64,000 nt of DNA from Chromatiales bacterium (GCA_020351875.1 CP070671.1:2667766-2731765); one strand, 5' to 3'; shown: positions 46,472-60,432, counted from the stretch's first letter. A program made the numbers and translations. The notes: generated by a model from the letters alone, not told the origin.

Positions 46472-47431
46472 ATGGAACAGAAGTTTCTGGATTTCGAGCA
46501 ACCGATCGCAGAGCTGGAAGCGAAGATCGACGAATTGCGTTTCGTTGGCGATGACTCCGAGGTCAATATCAACGATGAGATCGAGCGGCTCAAGACCAAG
46601 AGCAAGTCCCTGACCCGCAGCATTTTCGCCGACCTCGATCCCTGGCAGATTGCGCAACTCGCCCGTCACCCGTCGCGGCCCTATGCGCTCGACTACCTGA
46701 AAATCATCAGCCCGGATTTCCAGGAGCTGCACGGCGACCGGATGTATGCCGACGACCCGGCCCTGATCGGCGGGCCGGGGAGGCTCGATGGGCGGCCCGT
46801 GATGTTCATCGGCCACCAGAAGGGCCGGGACACCAAGGAGCGCGTGCACCGGAACTACGGCATGCCGAAGCCCGAGGGCTACCGCAAGGCGCTGCGGCTG
46901 ATGGCAATGGCCGAAAAGTTTCGCCTGCCGGTCATTACGCTGATCGATACGCCAGGTGCCTACCCGGGAGTCGGCGCAGAAGAACGCGGACAAAGTGAAG
47001 CCATCGCCCGCAATCTGTTCCGCATGGCCCAGCTGAACACGCCGATTATCAGTGTGGTGATCGGCGAGGGTGGTTCTGGCGGGGCGCTGGCCATCGGCGT
47101 GGCCGACCGCGTGGTGATGCTCCAGTACAGCGTGTACTCGGTGATTTCGCCGGAAGGTTGCGCCAGCATCCTGTGGAAGAGCGCCGAGCACGCGGCCGAG
47201 GCCGCCGAGGCCATGGGCATCACCGCGCCGCGTTTGCGGGAGCTCAGCCTGGTCGACGAGGTGTTGCCGGAGCCCCTCGGCGGCGCGCATCGTGACCTGG
47301 ACGCCATGGCCCAGACGCTGCAAAACGCGCTGATCACCCACCTGCGCGAACTGGAAGTCCTCGATCCTCCGGAACTGCTGCGTCGCCGGTCCGAGCGCCT
47401 GGCCGGGTTTGGCCGCTTCAAGGAGAACTGA
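46472..47431 (+). CDS. accA: Acetyl-CoA carboxylase carboxyltransferase subunit alpha
   Basis: The protein has 319 residues from the ATG at 46472, identical to the E. coli length and starting in the family manner ([12 protein letters not shown]). An upstream TTG at 46436 would add 12 residues without family support. With AccD it transfers carboxyl from biotin to acetyl-CoA. The crotonase-like core has [19 protein letters not shown] and [15 protein letters not shown]. It follows dnaE in the conserved order. Confidence 0.96.
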   Translation: MEQKFLDFEQPIAELEAKIDELRFVGDDSEVNINDEIERLKTKSKSLTRSIFADLDPWQIAQLARHPSRPYALDYLKIISPDFQELHGDRMYADDPALIGGPGRLDGRPVMFIGHQKGRDTKERVHRNYGMPKPEGYRKALRLMAMAEKFRLPVITLIDTPGAYPGVGAEERGQSEAIARNLFRMAQLNTPIISVVIGEGGSGGALAIGVADRVVMLQYSVYSVISPEGCASILWKSAEHAAEAAEAMGITAPRLRELSLVDEVLPEPLGGAHRDLDAMAQTLQNALITHLRELEVLDPPELLRRRSERLAGFGRFKEN

Positions 47432-47450
47432 CCGGCGGTTGGCCCCAGCC

Positions 47451-48773
47451 ATGCAGCCGCTGGCCGACATTCTCACGAACGCACTGGCTCGCGGTGACGC
47501 TGAGCCCACGGGTTTGTGTGTCGCATTCAGCGGTGGTCGCGATTCCAGCGTGCTGCTGCACGCGCTGCATGGTCTGGCGTTGCCGGTGCCGCTGCGCGCG
47601 ATTCATATCGATCATGGCCTGCTCGCCGAATCGGCGGGCTGGGCGGCACACTGCGAGACCGTCTGCCGACAATGGCAGATTCCTATGCAGGTCACCCGCG
47701 TCGACGTGTCATCGGCCGCGGCCGACGGCGGCCTGGAAGCCGCCGCCCGCGATGCGCGTTACGCGGTTTTCCGCGCCGAACTTCGCCCCGGCGAGTTCCT
47801 GCTGACCGCGCACCACAGCGACGACCAGCTGGAGACGGTGTTGCTGCGCCTGATGCGGGGCAGTGGACCAGCCGGGGTCGCCGGTATCCGGCCCTTCGCG
47901 CCGTTCGGACCGGGTTACCTGGTCCGCCCGTTATTGCAGGCAGGCCGCGCACAGCTTGTTGACTACGCGCGGCAGCACGCGTTGAAGTGGGTCGAAGACC
48001 CGTCGAACCGCGACGAGGGTCGCGATCGGAATTTTCTGCGCCACCGCGTGTTGCCATTGCTGCGCGAGCGCTGGCCGGCGGCGCCGGACACGGTCACCCG
48101 CACCGCGCGGTTGGCGGACGAAGCCGTGCACCTGCTGGACGAACTGGCGGAGCTGGACGCCGGCGCGGTGGTTGACGGTGACACGCTGCACCTCGGCCTG
48201 CTGCGCGAACTGAGCGCGCGTCGGCAGCGCAACCTGTTGCGCTGGTTCCTGCATCGGCACGAGGTGCCGCCACCTTCGGCCGCGGCGCTGCATGACGGCC
48301 TGCGTCAGCTCTGCGAGGCCCGGGCTGACTCCGCGCCGCGACTGAGCTGGTCCGCCGGCGAACTGCGCCGCTATCGCGACCGGCTCTACCTGCTGAAATG
48401 CCACCCGGACAGCGAACCGGTGCCGGAGTCGCGACGGTGGGACGGCCAGGCGCCGCTGGAACTCGGTTCACTGGCCGGCCAGCTGGCGCTGCGCCAGGGC
48501 ATCGGCGGTACCCCGGACGTGGGTGGGCAGGCGCTGACCGTGCGCTTTCGGCGCGGCGGGGAACGTTTGCTGCAACACGGCCAGCACGTGAGCCTGAAGA
48601 GCCTGTACCAGTCTGGTGGCATCGTGCCGTGGATGCGCCCGCACGTGCCCCTGGTATTCCACGGCGACGAACTGCTAACGGTCGGGGGCCTGTGGTATGC
48701 GGAAAACCCGCCGGGAAGCGGCGTGGCCACTGGGCTGGAGGTTGCCTGGACACCCCGGGAACGGCTGCGTTAA
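47451..48773 (+). CDS. tilS: tRNA(Ile)-lysidine synthase
   Basis: The protein has 440 residues from the ATG at 47451; TTG 47439 and an earlier frame extension to 47409 are alternatives. It modifies C34 of tRNA-Ile to lysidine so that AUA is read. The PP-loop ATPase motif SGGRDSS (residues 27-33) is intact, followed by HIDHGL and LLTAHHSDDQLET. The C-terminal TilS substrate-binding domains follow (LTVRFRRGGERL). Order accA-tilS-pyrG is Pseudomonas-like. Confidence 0.94.
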   Translation: MQPLADILTNALARGDAEPTGLCVAFSGGRDSSVLLHALHGLALPVPLRAIHIDHGLLAESAGWAAHCETVCRQWQIPMQVTRVDVSSAAADGGLEAAARDARYAVFRAELRPGEFLLTAHHSDDQLETVLLRLMRGSGPAGVAGIRPFAPFGPGYLVRPLLQAGRAQLVDYARQHALKWVEDPSNRDEGRDRNFLRHRVLPLLRERWPAAPDTVTRTARLADEAVHLLDELAELDAGAVVDGDTLHLGLLRELSARRQRNLLRWFLHRHEVPPPSAAALHDGLRQLCEARADSAPRLSWSAGELRRYRDRLYLLKCHPDSEPVPESRRWDGQAPLELGSLAGQLALRQGIGGTPDVGGQALTVRFRRGGERLLQHGQHVSLKSLYQSGGIVPWMRPHVPLVFHGDELLTVGGLWYAENPPGSGVATGLEVAWTPRERLR

Positions 48774-48999
48774 CGGGATGTCAGCGGGCCGCGTTCATTG
48801 AGCCAACGGGGCCGTTCTAGTAACATTCTGACACTGGAAACAGCCTCTGATGCGGAGTCTGCAATAGGCCGGAGCGAGCTTCCCAGTCCAAGGCGCCCCA
48901 TGGGCAGCGGGACAGGAACCTCTCCGGCCCATGTGTTTTTGCGTCTTGCTGTCGCGGCACGGCCGGCGCCGCAAGTCTTTCTGGCCCAGTTTGAGTTGA

Positions 49000-53120
<4,121 letters not shown>

Positions 53121-53125
53121 ACGCG

Positions 53126-54142
53126 ATGTTGCCGGACGCAGAGCTCGAGCGGCTGCATTTTGCCGCCGATTTTTCATTGCTCCCCCGGGCTCATGGGCTG
53201 TCCCTGGCCACCGGGGTCATCCGTCACACGCCGACGGATTTCGAAGTCGTCGAGCGCCTGAGCTTCGCGCCCTCCGGCGAAGGTGAGCACCTTTACCTGC
53301 GCGTGCGCAAGACCGGCCAGAATACGCGCTGGGTCGCGAAACGCCTGGCGGACAGCGCCGGGGTGCCTTACGGGGCCGTCGGCTACGCCGGACTGAAAGA
53401 TCGCCACGCTGTCACCGAACAGTGGTTCAGCCTGCACCTGCCCGGCCAGCCGGATCCGGAACTCGATGTACCCGAGGGCGTGGAGATACTCGACGCGATA
53501 CGCCACACGGCCAAGCTGCGCACCGGGCAGGTCGAGGCGAATCGTTTCCGCGTCGTGATTCGGGAGCTCGACAGGGACGCCGATACGCTGGCGACCGGGG
53601 CGGCGCTCCTGGCGGCGCACGGCGCGCCGAATTATTTCGGTGCCCAGCGCTTCGGCCGGGACGGTCGCAACCTGGAGCTGCTGAACCGGCCGGGGCGCCC
53701 GAATCGCGAAGTGCGGGGTTTTGGCCTGTCGGCGCTGCGGGGAGCCTTGTTCAACGGGTATCTTGCGATGCGCATCGTGCAGCACAGCTGGGATGCCACC
53801 GTTGCCGGCGAGGTCCCGTCGCGTGACGGCGGTGGCACCGGGCTGATGTGGGGCGCCGGCGAGAATCGTGCCAGAGACCGCGCGCTGGCGCTGGAGCGGG
53901 CCTGGTTCGAACTCTTTCCGGAAACCACCGCGCTACTCGAACAGCAGCGAGTACGGATGATGCGGCGTGCACTCACGCTGCAGCCGGCGCAGTTGTCCTG
54001 CGAACCCTGCGAAGGTGGGGTGGCGTTGCGCTTCGAGCTGCCGCGCGGCGCTTTTGCTACGGTACTGCTGCGCGAACTCGGCGAGTTTCGCGATGCCAGC
54101 GCGGCACCGCCGCCGGAGGACGACAATGCTGGACCTGATTGA
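53126..54142 (+). CDS. truD: tRNA pseudouridine(13) synthase TruD
   Basis: The 338-residue enzyme isomerises U13 of tRNA-Glu. The catalytic aspartate is Asp92 in YAGLKDRHAVTEQW. N-terminal DFEVVE and the NYFGAQRFGRDGRN segment before the TRUD insertion domain are also present. It overlaps the following enoyl-CoA hydratase-like gene by 17 bp. The usual partner ispF is missing upstream. Confidence 0.95.
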   Translation: MLPDAELERLHFAADFSLLPRAHGLSLATGVIRHTPTDFEVVERLSFAPSGEGEHLYLRVRKTGQNTRWVAKRLADSAGVPYGAVGYAGLKDRHAVTEQWFSLHLPGQPDPELDVPEGVEILDAIRHTAKLRTGQVEANRFRVVIRELDRDADTLATGAALLAAHGAPNYFGAQRFGRDGRNLELLNRPGRPNREVRGFGLSALRGALFNGYLAMRIVQHSWDATVAGEVPSRDGGGTGLMWGAGENRARDRALALERAWFELFPETTALLEQQRVRMMRRALTLQPAQLSCEPCEGGVALRFELPRGAFATVLLRELGEFRDASAAPPPEDDNAGPD

Positions 54143-54866
54143 GCACGGCAACATCGCCGAGGTGCGCATGAACCGCTCGCCGGCAAATGCGCTGAACGCG
54201 GCCCTGGTCATGGACCTGACGGACGGCTTGCGCCAGGCCATAGACCAGGATGTGGATGCGATCATGATCTCCGGCCAGCCGGGCATGTTCAGCGGTGGCC
54301 TGGACGTGCCGGAACTGCTGCCATTGCCGCGCAGCGCGATTCGCGAATTCTGGGAACTGTTTTTCGGGCTGATGCGCACGGTGGCAACCAGCCCCGTGCC
54401 GATGGTGGCGGCGATCACCGGGCACAGTCCGGCGGGTGGAGCAGTCATCGCGGTGCACTGCGATTACCGCGTGGCCGCGGAAGGCGACTTCAAGATCGGT
54501 TTCAACGAAGTGCAGGTGGGCCTGCCAGTGCCATCCACGATTATCGCCGCGCTGACGGACCTGGTCGGTGCGCGGCACGCGCGGCGTCTCGCCACCCGTG
54601 GCCTGCTGATCGATCCGGCCGAAGCCTGCGAGATCGGGTTGGTGGACGAACTGGCTCCGGTGGCCGACGTGGTGCCGCGCGCGCTGGACTGGTGTCGTGA
54701 ACTCGCGTCGCTGCCACCCGTCGCGATGAACGAAACGCGCCGCCAGGCAAAGTCCGGCCTGTTGCAGAACCTGTCGGACTCGGCAGACGCCGAGGTGGCG
54801 ACGAATTACTGGTTCAGCGAAGAAACCCAGCGCGAAATGCACAAGCTGGTCGCCCGCCTGAAGTAG
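54126..54866 (+). CDS. Enoyl-CoA hydratase/isomerase family protein
   Basis: The protein has 246 residues from the ATG at 54126, which lies inside the end of truD. The crotonase fold is shown by FSGGLDVPELL (first oxyanion-hole segment) and GHSPAGGAVIAVHCDYRVA. The acidic GFNEVQVGLPVP follows. The sequence is closest to delta-3,delta-2-enoyl-CoA isomerases used in oxidation of unsaturated fatty acids. Classical hydratase glutamates are not both obvious, which fits an isomerase. It is an unusual neighbour for truD. Confidence 0.82.
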   Translation: MLDLIEHGNIAEVRMNRSPANALNAALVMDLTDGLRQAIDQDVDAIMISGQPGMFSGGLDVPELLPLPRSAIREFWELFFGLMRTVATSPVPMVAAITGHSPAGGAVIAVHCDYRVAAEGDFKIGFNEVQVGLPVPSTIIAALTDLVGARHARRLATRGLLIDPAEACEIGLVDELAPVADVVPRALDWCRELASLPPVAMNETRRQAKSGLLQNLSDSADAEVATNYWFSEETQREMHKLVARLK

Positions 54867-54872
54867 CGGCCC

Positions 54873-55418
54873 CTAGCGTCGCAACAGCACATACACCGCG
54901 CCGGTGCCGCCGTGACGGGGCTGCGTCGTGCAAAAGGCCAGCACCGGATCCCAGCGGCGCAGCCACTTGTTCACGAGATTCCTGAGCACGGGCCCCCGCG
55001 GCCCGGAGCCGAGGCCCTTGCCATGCACGATGCGCACGCAACGGGACCCGTGCGCGGTTGCATCGGCAATGAATTCCCGCATGGCCTGCAGGGCTTCGTC
55101 GGCGTTCAGGCCGTGCAGGTCCAGTTCGTCGCGCACGGCAAACTGGCCGCGCTTCAGCTTGCGAAATTCGCGTATCGGCAGCCCCGGACGCCGGAAGGCC
55201 ATTTCCTCGCCTGTCTCCAGGTCGGCGCCTTCCGGTGGTGGGGCCAGGGACTCCTGCAGTGCCTGCGCTTCGTCCCGCCGGCGGGAATAGGCGCGGGCCT
55301 TTGGCACCGGCTTGTCCACGTTGCGCCGCGCGCCGGTCAACGGCTGCACGTCGCGCATCGCCTCGCGGAATAGCGTGGCCTCACTCGACTTGCTATCTTT
55401 GCGCCTTTCCTTGCTCAT
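54873..55418 (-). CDS. Smr-domain protein
   Basis: The protein has 181 residues from the ATG at 55418 (an ATG at 55442 would add eight). A charged N-terminal half is followed by a C-terminal Smr domain with LDLHGLN (residues 99-105) and the HGKG loop (132-135). Smr domains bind or cleave nucleic acids; in E. coli SmrB acts on mRNA between collided ribosomes. Length and layout resemble SmrA/SmrB, but I cannot decide which. It is divergent from surE. Confidence 0.88.
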   Translation of the reverse strand: MSKERRKDSKSSEATLFREAMRDVQPLTGARRNVDKPVPKARAYSRRRDEAQALQESLAPPPEGADLETGEEMAFRRPGLPIREFRKLKRGQFAVRDELDLHGLNADEALQAMREFIADATAHGSRCVRIVHGKGLGSGPRGPVLRNLVNKWLRRWDPVLAFCTTQPRHGGTGAVYVLLRR

Positions 55419-55476
55419 GGCCCTCGTCGCGTGGTCTTCCATGCCGCCGGCGTGATCGGTAGCGGGTGCGACACGC

Positions 55477-56232
55477 TTGAGAATACTGCTGAGTAATGAC
55501 GACGGCTACCAGGCCGAGGGCCTGGCGACCCTGGCCCTGTCGCTGTCGGACCTGGCCGATCTCGTCATCGTGGCCCCGGACCGCAACCAGAGCGGCGCCA
55601 GCCACTCCCTGACCCTGACCACGCCGCTGCGGGCCGGGCAGACCCGGGACGGCATGTATTTCGTGAACGGCACGCCGACGGATTGCGTGCACCTGGCCAT
55701 CACCGGTCTGCTGAAGGACGAGCCCGATATGGTCATCGCCGGCATCAACCATGGCGCGAACCTGGGTGACGACGTGCTGTACTCCGGCACCGTGGCCGCG
55801 GCCGTGGAGGGCCGCTTTCTCGGCCTGCCGGCCCTGGCGGTGTCGCTGGTGGGCATCGATCCGAGGCACTTCGACACGGCCGGCCGGGCCGTGCGAACGT
55901 TGCTCACCCGGCTGATCGAGGACCCGCTGCCATCGGACACGATCCTGAACATCAATGTACCGGATGTGCCGGCGGACGAACTGCGCGGTTTTCAGTCCAC
56001 ACGCCTGGGCTATCGTCACAAAGCCGAGCCGGTCATTACGGCAGCAGACCCGAAAGGCCAGACCGTCTACTGGGTGGGCGCTGCCGGGCCGGGCCAGGAT
56101 GCCGGTCCCGGGACCGACTTCCACGCGGTGGAGCACGGTTATGTATCGGTCACGCCGCTGCAGATCGACCTGACCCGCCACGAGGCCGTGGAGCGTCTGG
56201 CAGACTGGTTGCCGGACTCGGACTCGGTCTGA
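55477..56232 (+). CDS. surE: 5'/3'-nucleotidase SurE
   Basis: The 251-residue phosphatase of nucleoside monophosphates starts with RILLSNDDG (Asp8, Asp9 bind the metal). It continues with [16 protein letters not shown] and [17 protein letters not shown]. The start is TTG at 55477, fixed by the invariant N-terminal motif. surE-pcm-nlpD is the usual stationary-phase cluster. Confidence 0.96.
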   Translation: MRILLSNDDGYQAEGLATLALSLSDLADLVIVAPDRNQSGASHSLTLTTPLRAGQTRDGMYFVNGTPTDCVHLAITGLLKDEPDMVIAGINHGANLGDDVLYSGTVAAAVEGRFLGLPALAVSLVGIDPRHFDTAGRAVRTLLTRLIEDPLPSDTILNINVPDVPADELRGFQSTRLGYRHKAEPVITAADPKGQTVYWVGAAGPGQDAGPGTDFHAVEHGYVSVTPLQIDLTRHEAVERLADWLPDSDSV

Positions 56233-56248
56233 GCGCGCGAGGGAGCAC

Positions 56249-56929
56249 GTGGTAACCGACGACCGCGACCCGCAGGGCATCGGGATGACTTCGGCGCGGA
56301 CCCGCGATCGCCTCGTGCAGCGTCTGGCGCGCCAGGGTATCCGGGAACCGTCGGTGCTCGAACGCATTCGCAACGTGCCGCGGCACCTGTTCGTCGACGA
56401 AGCGCTGGCATCTCGGGCCTACGAAGACAGTGCCTTGCCCATCGGCCACGGGCAGACCATTTCACAACCCTTCGTGGTGGCCCTGATGACGCAGGCCCTG
56501 GTGGAAACCGGCAACGGGGTGCGCCAGCTGGGCAAGGTACTGGAAATCGGCACCGGCTGCGGTTATCAGACGGCAGTGCTGGCGCCGTTCTGCCAGCAAC
56601 TCTTCACGATCGAGCGGGTCGGTGCGCTCCTGAAGCTGGCGAAGCAGCGCGTCGGCAGCCTGGGTATCGGCAATGTGCGCTACCGCCATGGCGACGGCAT
56701 GGAAGGCTGGCCGGGCCAGGCGCCCTTCGCCGGCATCCTGGCGGCGGCAGCGCCCGTTGAGGTGCCCGAAGTGCTTTTGCAGCAGCTGGCCGCTGATGGG
56801 CGTTTGGTGATTCCGGTAGGTCCGGGTGGTCACCAGTCACTGCTGCGCATTACGCGAACCGCCTCCGGCTTCGAACGGGAACATCTTTGCGACGTCAGTT
56901 TCGTGCCGCTCGTGGAGGGCCGTGGCTAA
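56249..56929 (+). CDS. pcm: Protein-L-isoaspartate O-methyltransferase
   Basis: This 226-residue enzyme repairs isoaspartyl residues in ageing proteins using SAM. Motifs: RHLFVDEALASRAYEDSALPIG, GQTISQPFVVALM and the SAM-binding EIGTGCGYQTAVLA. The GTG start at 56249 follows GAGGGAG. The stop overlaps the next start by one base. Confidence 0.95.
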   Translation: MVTDDRDPQGIGMTSARTRDRLVQRLARQGIREPSVLERIRNVPRHLFVDEALASRAYEDSALPIGHGQTISQPFVVALMTQALVETGNGVRQLGKVLEIGTGCGYQTAVLAPFCQQLFTIERVGALLKLAKQRVGSLGIGNVRYRHGDGMEGWPGQAPFAGILAAAAPVEVPEVLLQQLAADGRLVIPVGPGGHQSLLRITRTASGFEREHLCDVSFVPLVEGRG

Positions 56930-57507
56930 TGCGATTATTTTCCCAGCTTTACGACCGGGTAATGAGCTGGTCGAAACACCGCCACGCACCGGCCTACCTG
57001 GGTGCGCTGAGCTTCGCCGAATCCTCGTTTTTCCCGATTCCGCCCGATGTAATGCTGGCGCCAATGGTCCTCGCGCGGCCGGAGCGCGCGATGTGGCTGG
57101 CGAGTCTGACGACGGTCGCATCGGTGATCGGCGGTCTGGCCGGTTTCGCCATCGGTATCTGGGCCATCGACGCCGTCATGCCCGTGCTGGAACGCTTTGG
57201 TTACGCGGACGAGTTCGAGCGTGCCAGTGACTGGTTCCTGAAGTGGGGATTCTGGGCCGTGCTGCTCGCCGGGTTTTCACCAATTCCGTACAAGGTGTTC
57301 ACGATATCCGCCGGTGCGCTGGCGATGAACCTGCCCGCATTCGCCGCGGCGTCGCTGGTGGGCAGAGGCGGGCGCTTTTTCCTGGTGGCCGGGCTGGTCG
57401 CGTGGGGTGGCCCGCGAGTCGAGGCGCAACTCAAACGCTATGTGGACGTGATCGGATGGGCGCTCGTGGTCTTGCTGGTCGCCGCCTATTTCTTGTTGCG
57501 GCACTGA
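56929..57507 (+). CDS. YqaA/DedA-family membrane protein
   Basis: The protein has 192 residues from the ATG at 56929 and belongs to the VTT/SNARE-associated (DedA) superfamily. It has four to five hydrophobic segments, the early FAESSFFPIPPDVML and the conserved FSPIPYKVFTISAGAL. Some relatives flip polyprenyl phosphates or phospholipids; the YqaA branch has no settled role. The ATG overlaps the pcm stop, and the gene overlaps the nlpD start by 52 bp. Confidence 0.86.
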   Translation: MRLFSQLYDRVMSWSKHRHAPAYLGALSFAESSFFPIPPDVMLAPMVLARPERAMWLASLTTVASVIGGLAGFAIGIWAIDAVMPVLERFGYADEFERASDWFLKWGFWAVLLAGFSPIPYKVFTISAGALAMNLPAFAAASLVGRGGRFFLVAGLVAWGGPRVEAQLKRYVDVIGWALVVLLVAAYFLLRH

Positions 57508-58157
57508 GCGGCCTGCTGGCTGCCGGTCTGAGTGGCTGCGCTGGCGCCCTGCGCTGGGAGCCCGACTATCACACCGTGCGCGAGGGCGAGACGCTGTACT
57601 CCATCGCGTTTCGCTACGGACTGGATCAGCGCCAGCTCGCGGCGTGGAACGGCCTGGGCGACGGCAGCCTGATCTATGTCGGCCAGCGCCTGCGCCTGAC
57701 GCGCCCCGATGGCCGGGTGGCTGCCAGCAGTCGCAGCCCGAGCCAGTCCCGGCCGAAGGCGGCGCCACCGACTCGCCACGTCCCGGTCGGCGACTGGCGC
57801 TGGCCCGTGGACGGGCAGGTCATCGCGGCGTTTGGCGCCTCACCGCGCACCCAGAGCGGCATGCAGATCGGCGGCCGGCGCGGGCAGGCGGTCCGGTCTG
57901 CGTCCGGCGGCCAGGTCGTCTATGCGGGCAGCGGCCTGAAGACTTACGGGCAGCTGATCATCATCAAGCACAACGCCACTTACCTGAGCGCGTACGGGCA
58001 CAACCAGGAACTGCTGGTGAAAGAGGGTGACCGGGTCAGCGGCGGTCAGCAGATTGCGCGGATGGGCGAGGGGCCGGGGCGCAAGCCGCTGCTGCACTTC
58101 GAGATCCGGCGCGACGGCAAACCCGTCAATCCCCTGGCCTATCTGCCGCGGCGCTGA
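57456..58157 (+). CDS. nlpD: Murein hydrolase activator NlpD-like lipoprotein
   Basis: The protein has 233 residues from the ATG at 57456, chosen because it gives a clean lipoprotein signal (basic MGARGLAGRR, hydrophobic core, lipobox LSGC with Cys28). A LysM domain follows (about residues 36-80) and then a LytM/M23 domain (from about 110). The LytM zinc ligands are degenerate: GMQIGG replaces the H-x-GxDI start and LLHFEI the HxH. This fits a non-enzymatic activator of amidase AmiC rather than a peptidase. Translation is probably coupled to the overlapping DedA gene. Confidence 0.88.
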   Translation: MGARGLAGRRLFLVAALSGLLAAGLSGCAGALRWEPDYHTVREGETLYSIAFRYGLDQRQLAAWNGLGDGSLIYVGQRLRLTRPDGRVAASSRSPSQSRPKAAPPTRHVPVGDWRWPVDGQVIAAFGASPRTQSGMQIGGRRGQAVRSASGGQVVYAGSGLKTYGQLIIIKHNATYLSAYGHNQELLVKEGDRVSGGQQIARMGEGPGRKPLLHFEIRRDGKPVNPLAYLPRR

Positions 58158-58223
58158 TTGCCACGAATGGATCAGACACGCACCGCCAGGCCGACGTGTG
58201 GTCGTCAGGGTCCGGGGTGCAGA

Positions 58224-58592
58224 TCAGTCCAGCAGCAGCGCTGCCATCACGCGCCGGCCTTCAGCGGCGAGCACGTTGAACGTGCGGCACGCGGCGCGGG
58301 TGTCCATGACTTCGAAACCGATGCCGGCCCGCATGATGTGCACGCCGATCTCCGGCGCCGGAAATCGTTGCCGGGTGCCGGTACCCAGCAGCAGCAGCTC
58401 CGGCTCGTGTTCCAGTGCCAGCGCGAAATCGTCTATGCTCATCGCGCCGACGTCCGGCGGTGCCCATGAAGTGATGACTTCGGTCGCCGTCAGGATCACC
58501 GCCGAGGTGATCTCCCGGTCTGCCAGGCGGAGGGTGCCAGGGCGGAAAGACCGGACAAAGACGCCGGCTGAAGGTTCGCGATCCAGTTGCAT
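58224..58592 (-). CDS. Mth938-like domain protein (DUF498)
   Basis: This 122-residue protein belongs to the Mth938/NDUFAF3-like fold family. It contains LLLLGTGTRQRFPAPE, the AGIGFEVMDTRAACRTFNVLAAEGR stretch in two parts, and a final AALLL. The eukaryotic relative helps assemble respiratory complex I; the bacterial role is unknown. It lies alone on the minus strand between nlpD and recJ, where rpoS would be expected in relatives. Confidence 0.85.
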   Translation of the reverse strand: MQLDREPSAGVFVRSFRPGTLRLADREITSAVILTATEVITSWAPPDVGAMSIDDFALALEHEPELLLLGTGTRQRFPAPEIGVHIMRAGIGFEVMDTRAACRTFNVLAAEGRRVMAALLLD

Positions 58593-58665
58593 GTACGGGG
58601 GTCTCCTTGACGAAGTCTAGCCTGACGGCCGGTGGGCCCGCAGCCGCGATGCAGGTGGTTAGCCG

Positions 58666-60390
58666 TTGAGCCGCCAGATCTACCGTCGCGAAACTTCCGA
58701 CGCGGAGCTCGACCAGCTGCCGGCCCGGCTGCACCCGGTGTTGCGTCGGATTTACGCCGCCCGACGGGTGGGCCCCGCGGAGCTTGAACCGAGACTGTCC
58801 AGGCTGTTGCCGGTGGGGAGCTTCCGGGCCGCGGCCGCGGCGGCGGAACGCCTGACCGTGGCGCGCGCGAAGGGGGAGCGCATTGTCGTGATTGGCGACT
58901 TCGACGCGGACGGCGCGACCGCGACGACACTGGCAGTCAGCACACTCCGGGCCCTTGGTTTCGACGACGTTCACTTCCTGGTGCCGGATCGCTTTCGTTT
59001 CGGTTACGGCTTGTCGCCGGCGATCGCGGGGCAGGCGGCCAAGCTCGGCCCGGCACTGCTGATGACGGTCGACAACGGCGTGTCGAGCATCGACGGTGTG
59101 GCCCGCGCCAACGAACTCGGTCTGCAGGTGATCGTGACCGATCACCACCTGCCGGGACGCGAGCGGCCGGCAGCGGCCGTGATGGTCAATCCAAACCTGC
59201 CGGAGGATGATTTTCCTGGCAAAGCCCTCGCCGGCGTCGGTGTCGTGTTCTACGTAATGGCCGCGCTCGCGCGCGAACTCGGCGAGTCCGGCCTGCTGGA
59301 TGCGCGCGACGCGCAACGCAGGGTCCTGGAGGGTCTCGACCTGGTGGCGCTTGGGACCGTGGCCGATCTGGTGCCGCTGGACTACAACAATCGCATCCTG
59401 GTTGCCGAGGGACTGCGGCGTATTCGTGCCGGTCGTGCCCGGCCGGGTATCCAGGCCTTGTTTCGCGCAGCCGGCAGAGACATCAGTCATGCCAACAGCA
59501 GTGACCTGGGTTTTGGTATTGCGCCAAGATTGAATGCTGCCGGTCGATTGGACGACATGGCCATCGGGATTAACTGTCTGCTGGCGTCGTCGTTGCAGGA
59601 GGCTTTGCCGCTGGCGGAACAGCTCGACGCGTTGAATCGGGAGCGGCGCGAACTGCAGGTGCGAATGGAAGGCGAAGCGCGCGCGCACTTTGAAGCGGCG
59701 AAGGCGGCAGTTGCGCGCGAACACGCCGACGCGTATTGCCTGTTCGACCCCGCCTGGCACGAGGGGGTGGTGGGCCTGGTCGCGAATCGGATCAAGGACC
59801 AGGCCAGGCGCCCGGTGGTGGCCTTCGCCGAATCCGGCGAGCCGGGCGTGCTGAAGGGTTCGGCTCGATCGGTGCCGGGCGTGCACATACGCGATGCGAT
59901 CGACGCGGTAGCCGCACGCCACCCTGGCTTGGTGCTGCGTTTCGGCGGTCACGCGATGGCTGCCGGCCTGAGCCTGCGCGCGGAAGACCTGGACCGTTTC
60001 AGGGACGCGTTACGCGCCGAACTGGAGGCCCATCGCGAAGTCCTGGAGCAACCTGACGCGGTCTGGAGCGACGGTGACCTGCAGCCGGACGAGCTGGGGC
60101 TGGACCTCGCCAGACAACTCGCCGCAGCCGGGCCGTGGGGTCAGGCATTTCCCGAGCCGCAGTTCGACGGTGAGCTGAAGGTGATCGAATCCCGGGTGCT
60201 GAAGGACCGGCACCTGAAAATGACGGTCAGGCACCCGGCAGGCGGGGCACCGATCGATGCGATTGCCTTCAATCGACCCGAGCTGCCGGCGGGGCAAACG
60301 CTGCGTTTCGTCTACCGGCTGGACATCAATCGCTACCGCGGGCTCGACCAGCCCCAGCTCGTTGTAGAGTACGTACAAGCTGCAGATTAG
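58666..60390 (+). CDS. recJ: Single-stranded-DNA-specific exonuclease RecJ
   Basis: The 574-residue 5'-3' exonuclease works in RecF repair and mismatch repair. DHH-family motifs: GDFDADGATAT (Asp78, Asp80, Asp82), TVDNGVSS and VTDHHLPG (Asp159-His161). The DHHA1 part has the RFGGHAMAAGLSL motif near residue 425. The start is TTG at 58666. In many relatives recJ is directly followed by prfB; here five genes lie between them. Confidence 0.95.
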   Translation: MSRQIYRRETSDAELDQLPARLHPVLRRIYAARRVGPAELEPRLSRLLPVGSFRAAAAAAERLTVARAKGERIVVIGDFDADGATATTLAVSTLRALGFDDVHFLVPDRFRFGYGLSPAIAGQAAKLGPALLMTVDNGVSSIDGVARANELGLQVIVTDHHLPGRERPAAAVMVNPNLPEDDFPGKALAGVGVVFYVMAALARELGESGLLDARDAQRRVLEGLDLVALGTVADLVPLDYNNRILVAEGLRRIRAGRARPGIQALFRAAGRDISHANSSDLGFGIAPRLNAAGRLDDMAIGINCLLASSLQEALPLAEQLDALNRERRELQVRMEGEARAHFEAAKAAVAREHADAYCLFDPAWHEGVVGLVANRIKDQARRPVVAFAESGEPGVLKGSARSVPGVHIRDAIDAVAARHPGLVLRFGGHAMAAGLSLRAEDLDRFRDALRAELEAHREVLEQPDAVWSDGDLQPDELGLDLARQLAAAGPWGQAFPEPQFDGELKVIESRVLKDRHLKMTVRHPAGGAPIDAIAFNRPELPAGQTLRFVYRLDINRYRGLDQPQLVVEYVQAAD

Positions 60391-60432
60391 TTCTCGCGTA
60401 TCCGGCCGGTCGTTAGTGGAGGAGACCCGACG

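Noticed and set aside
45608-47509. 633-codon open frame on the minus strand across dnaE and accA
   Set aside because: Spans two well-identified plus-strand genes and has no family resemblance.
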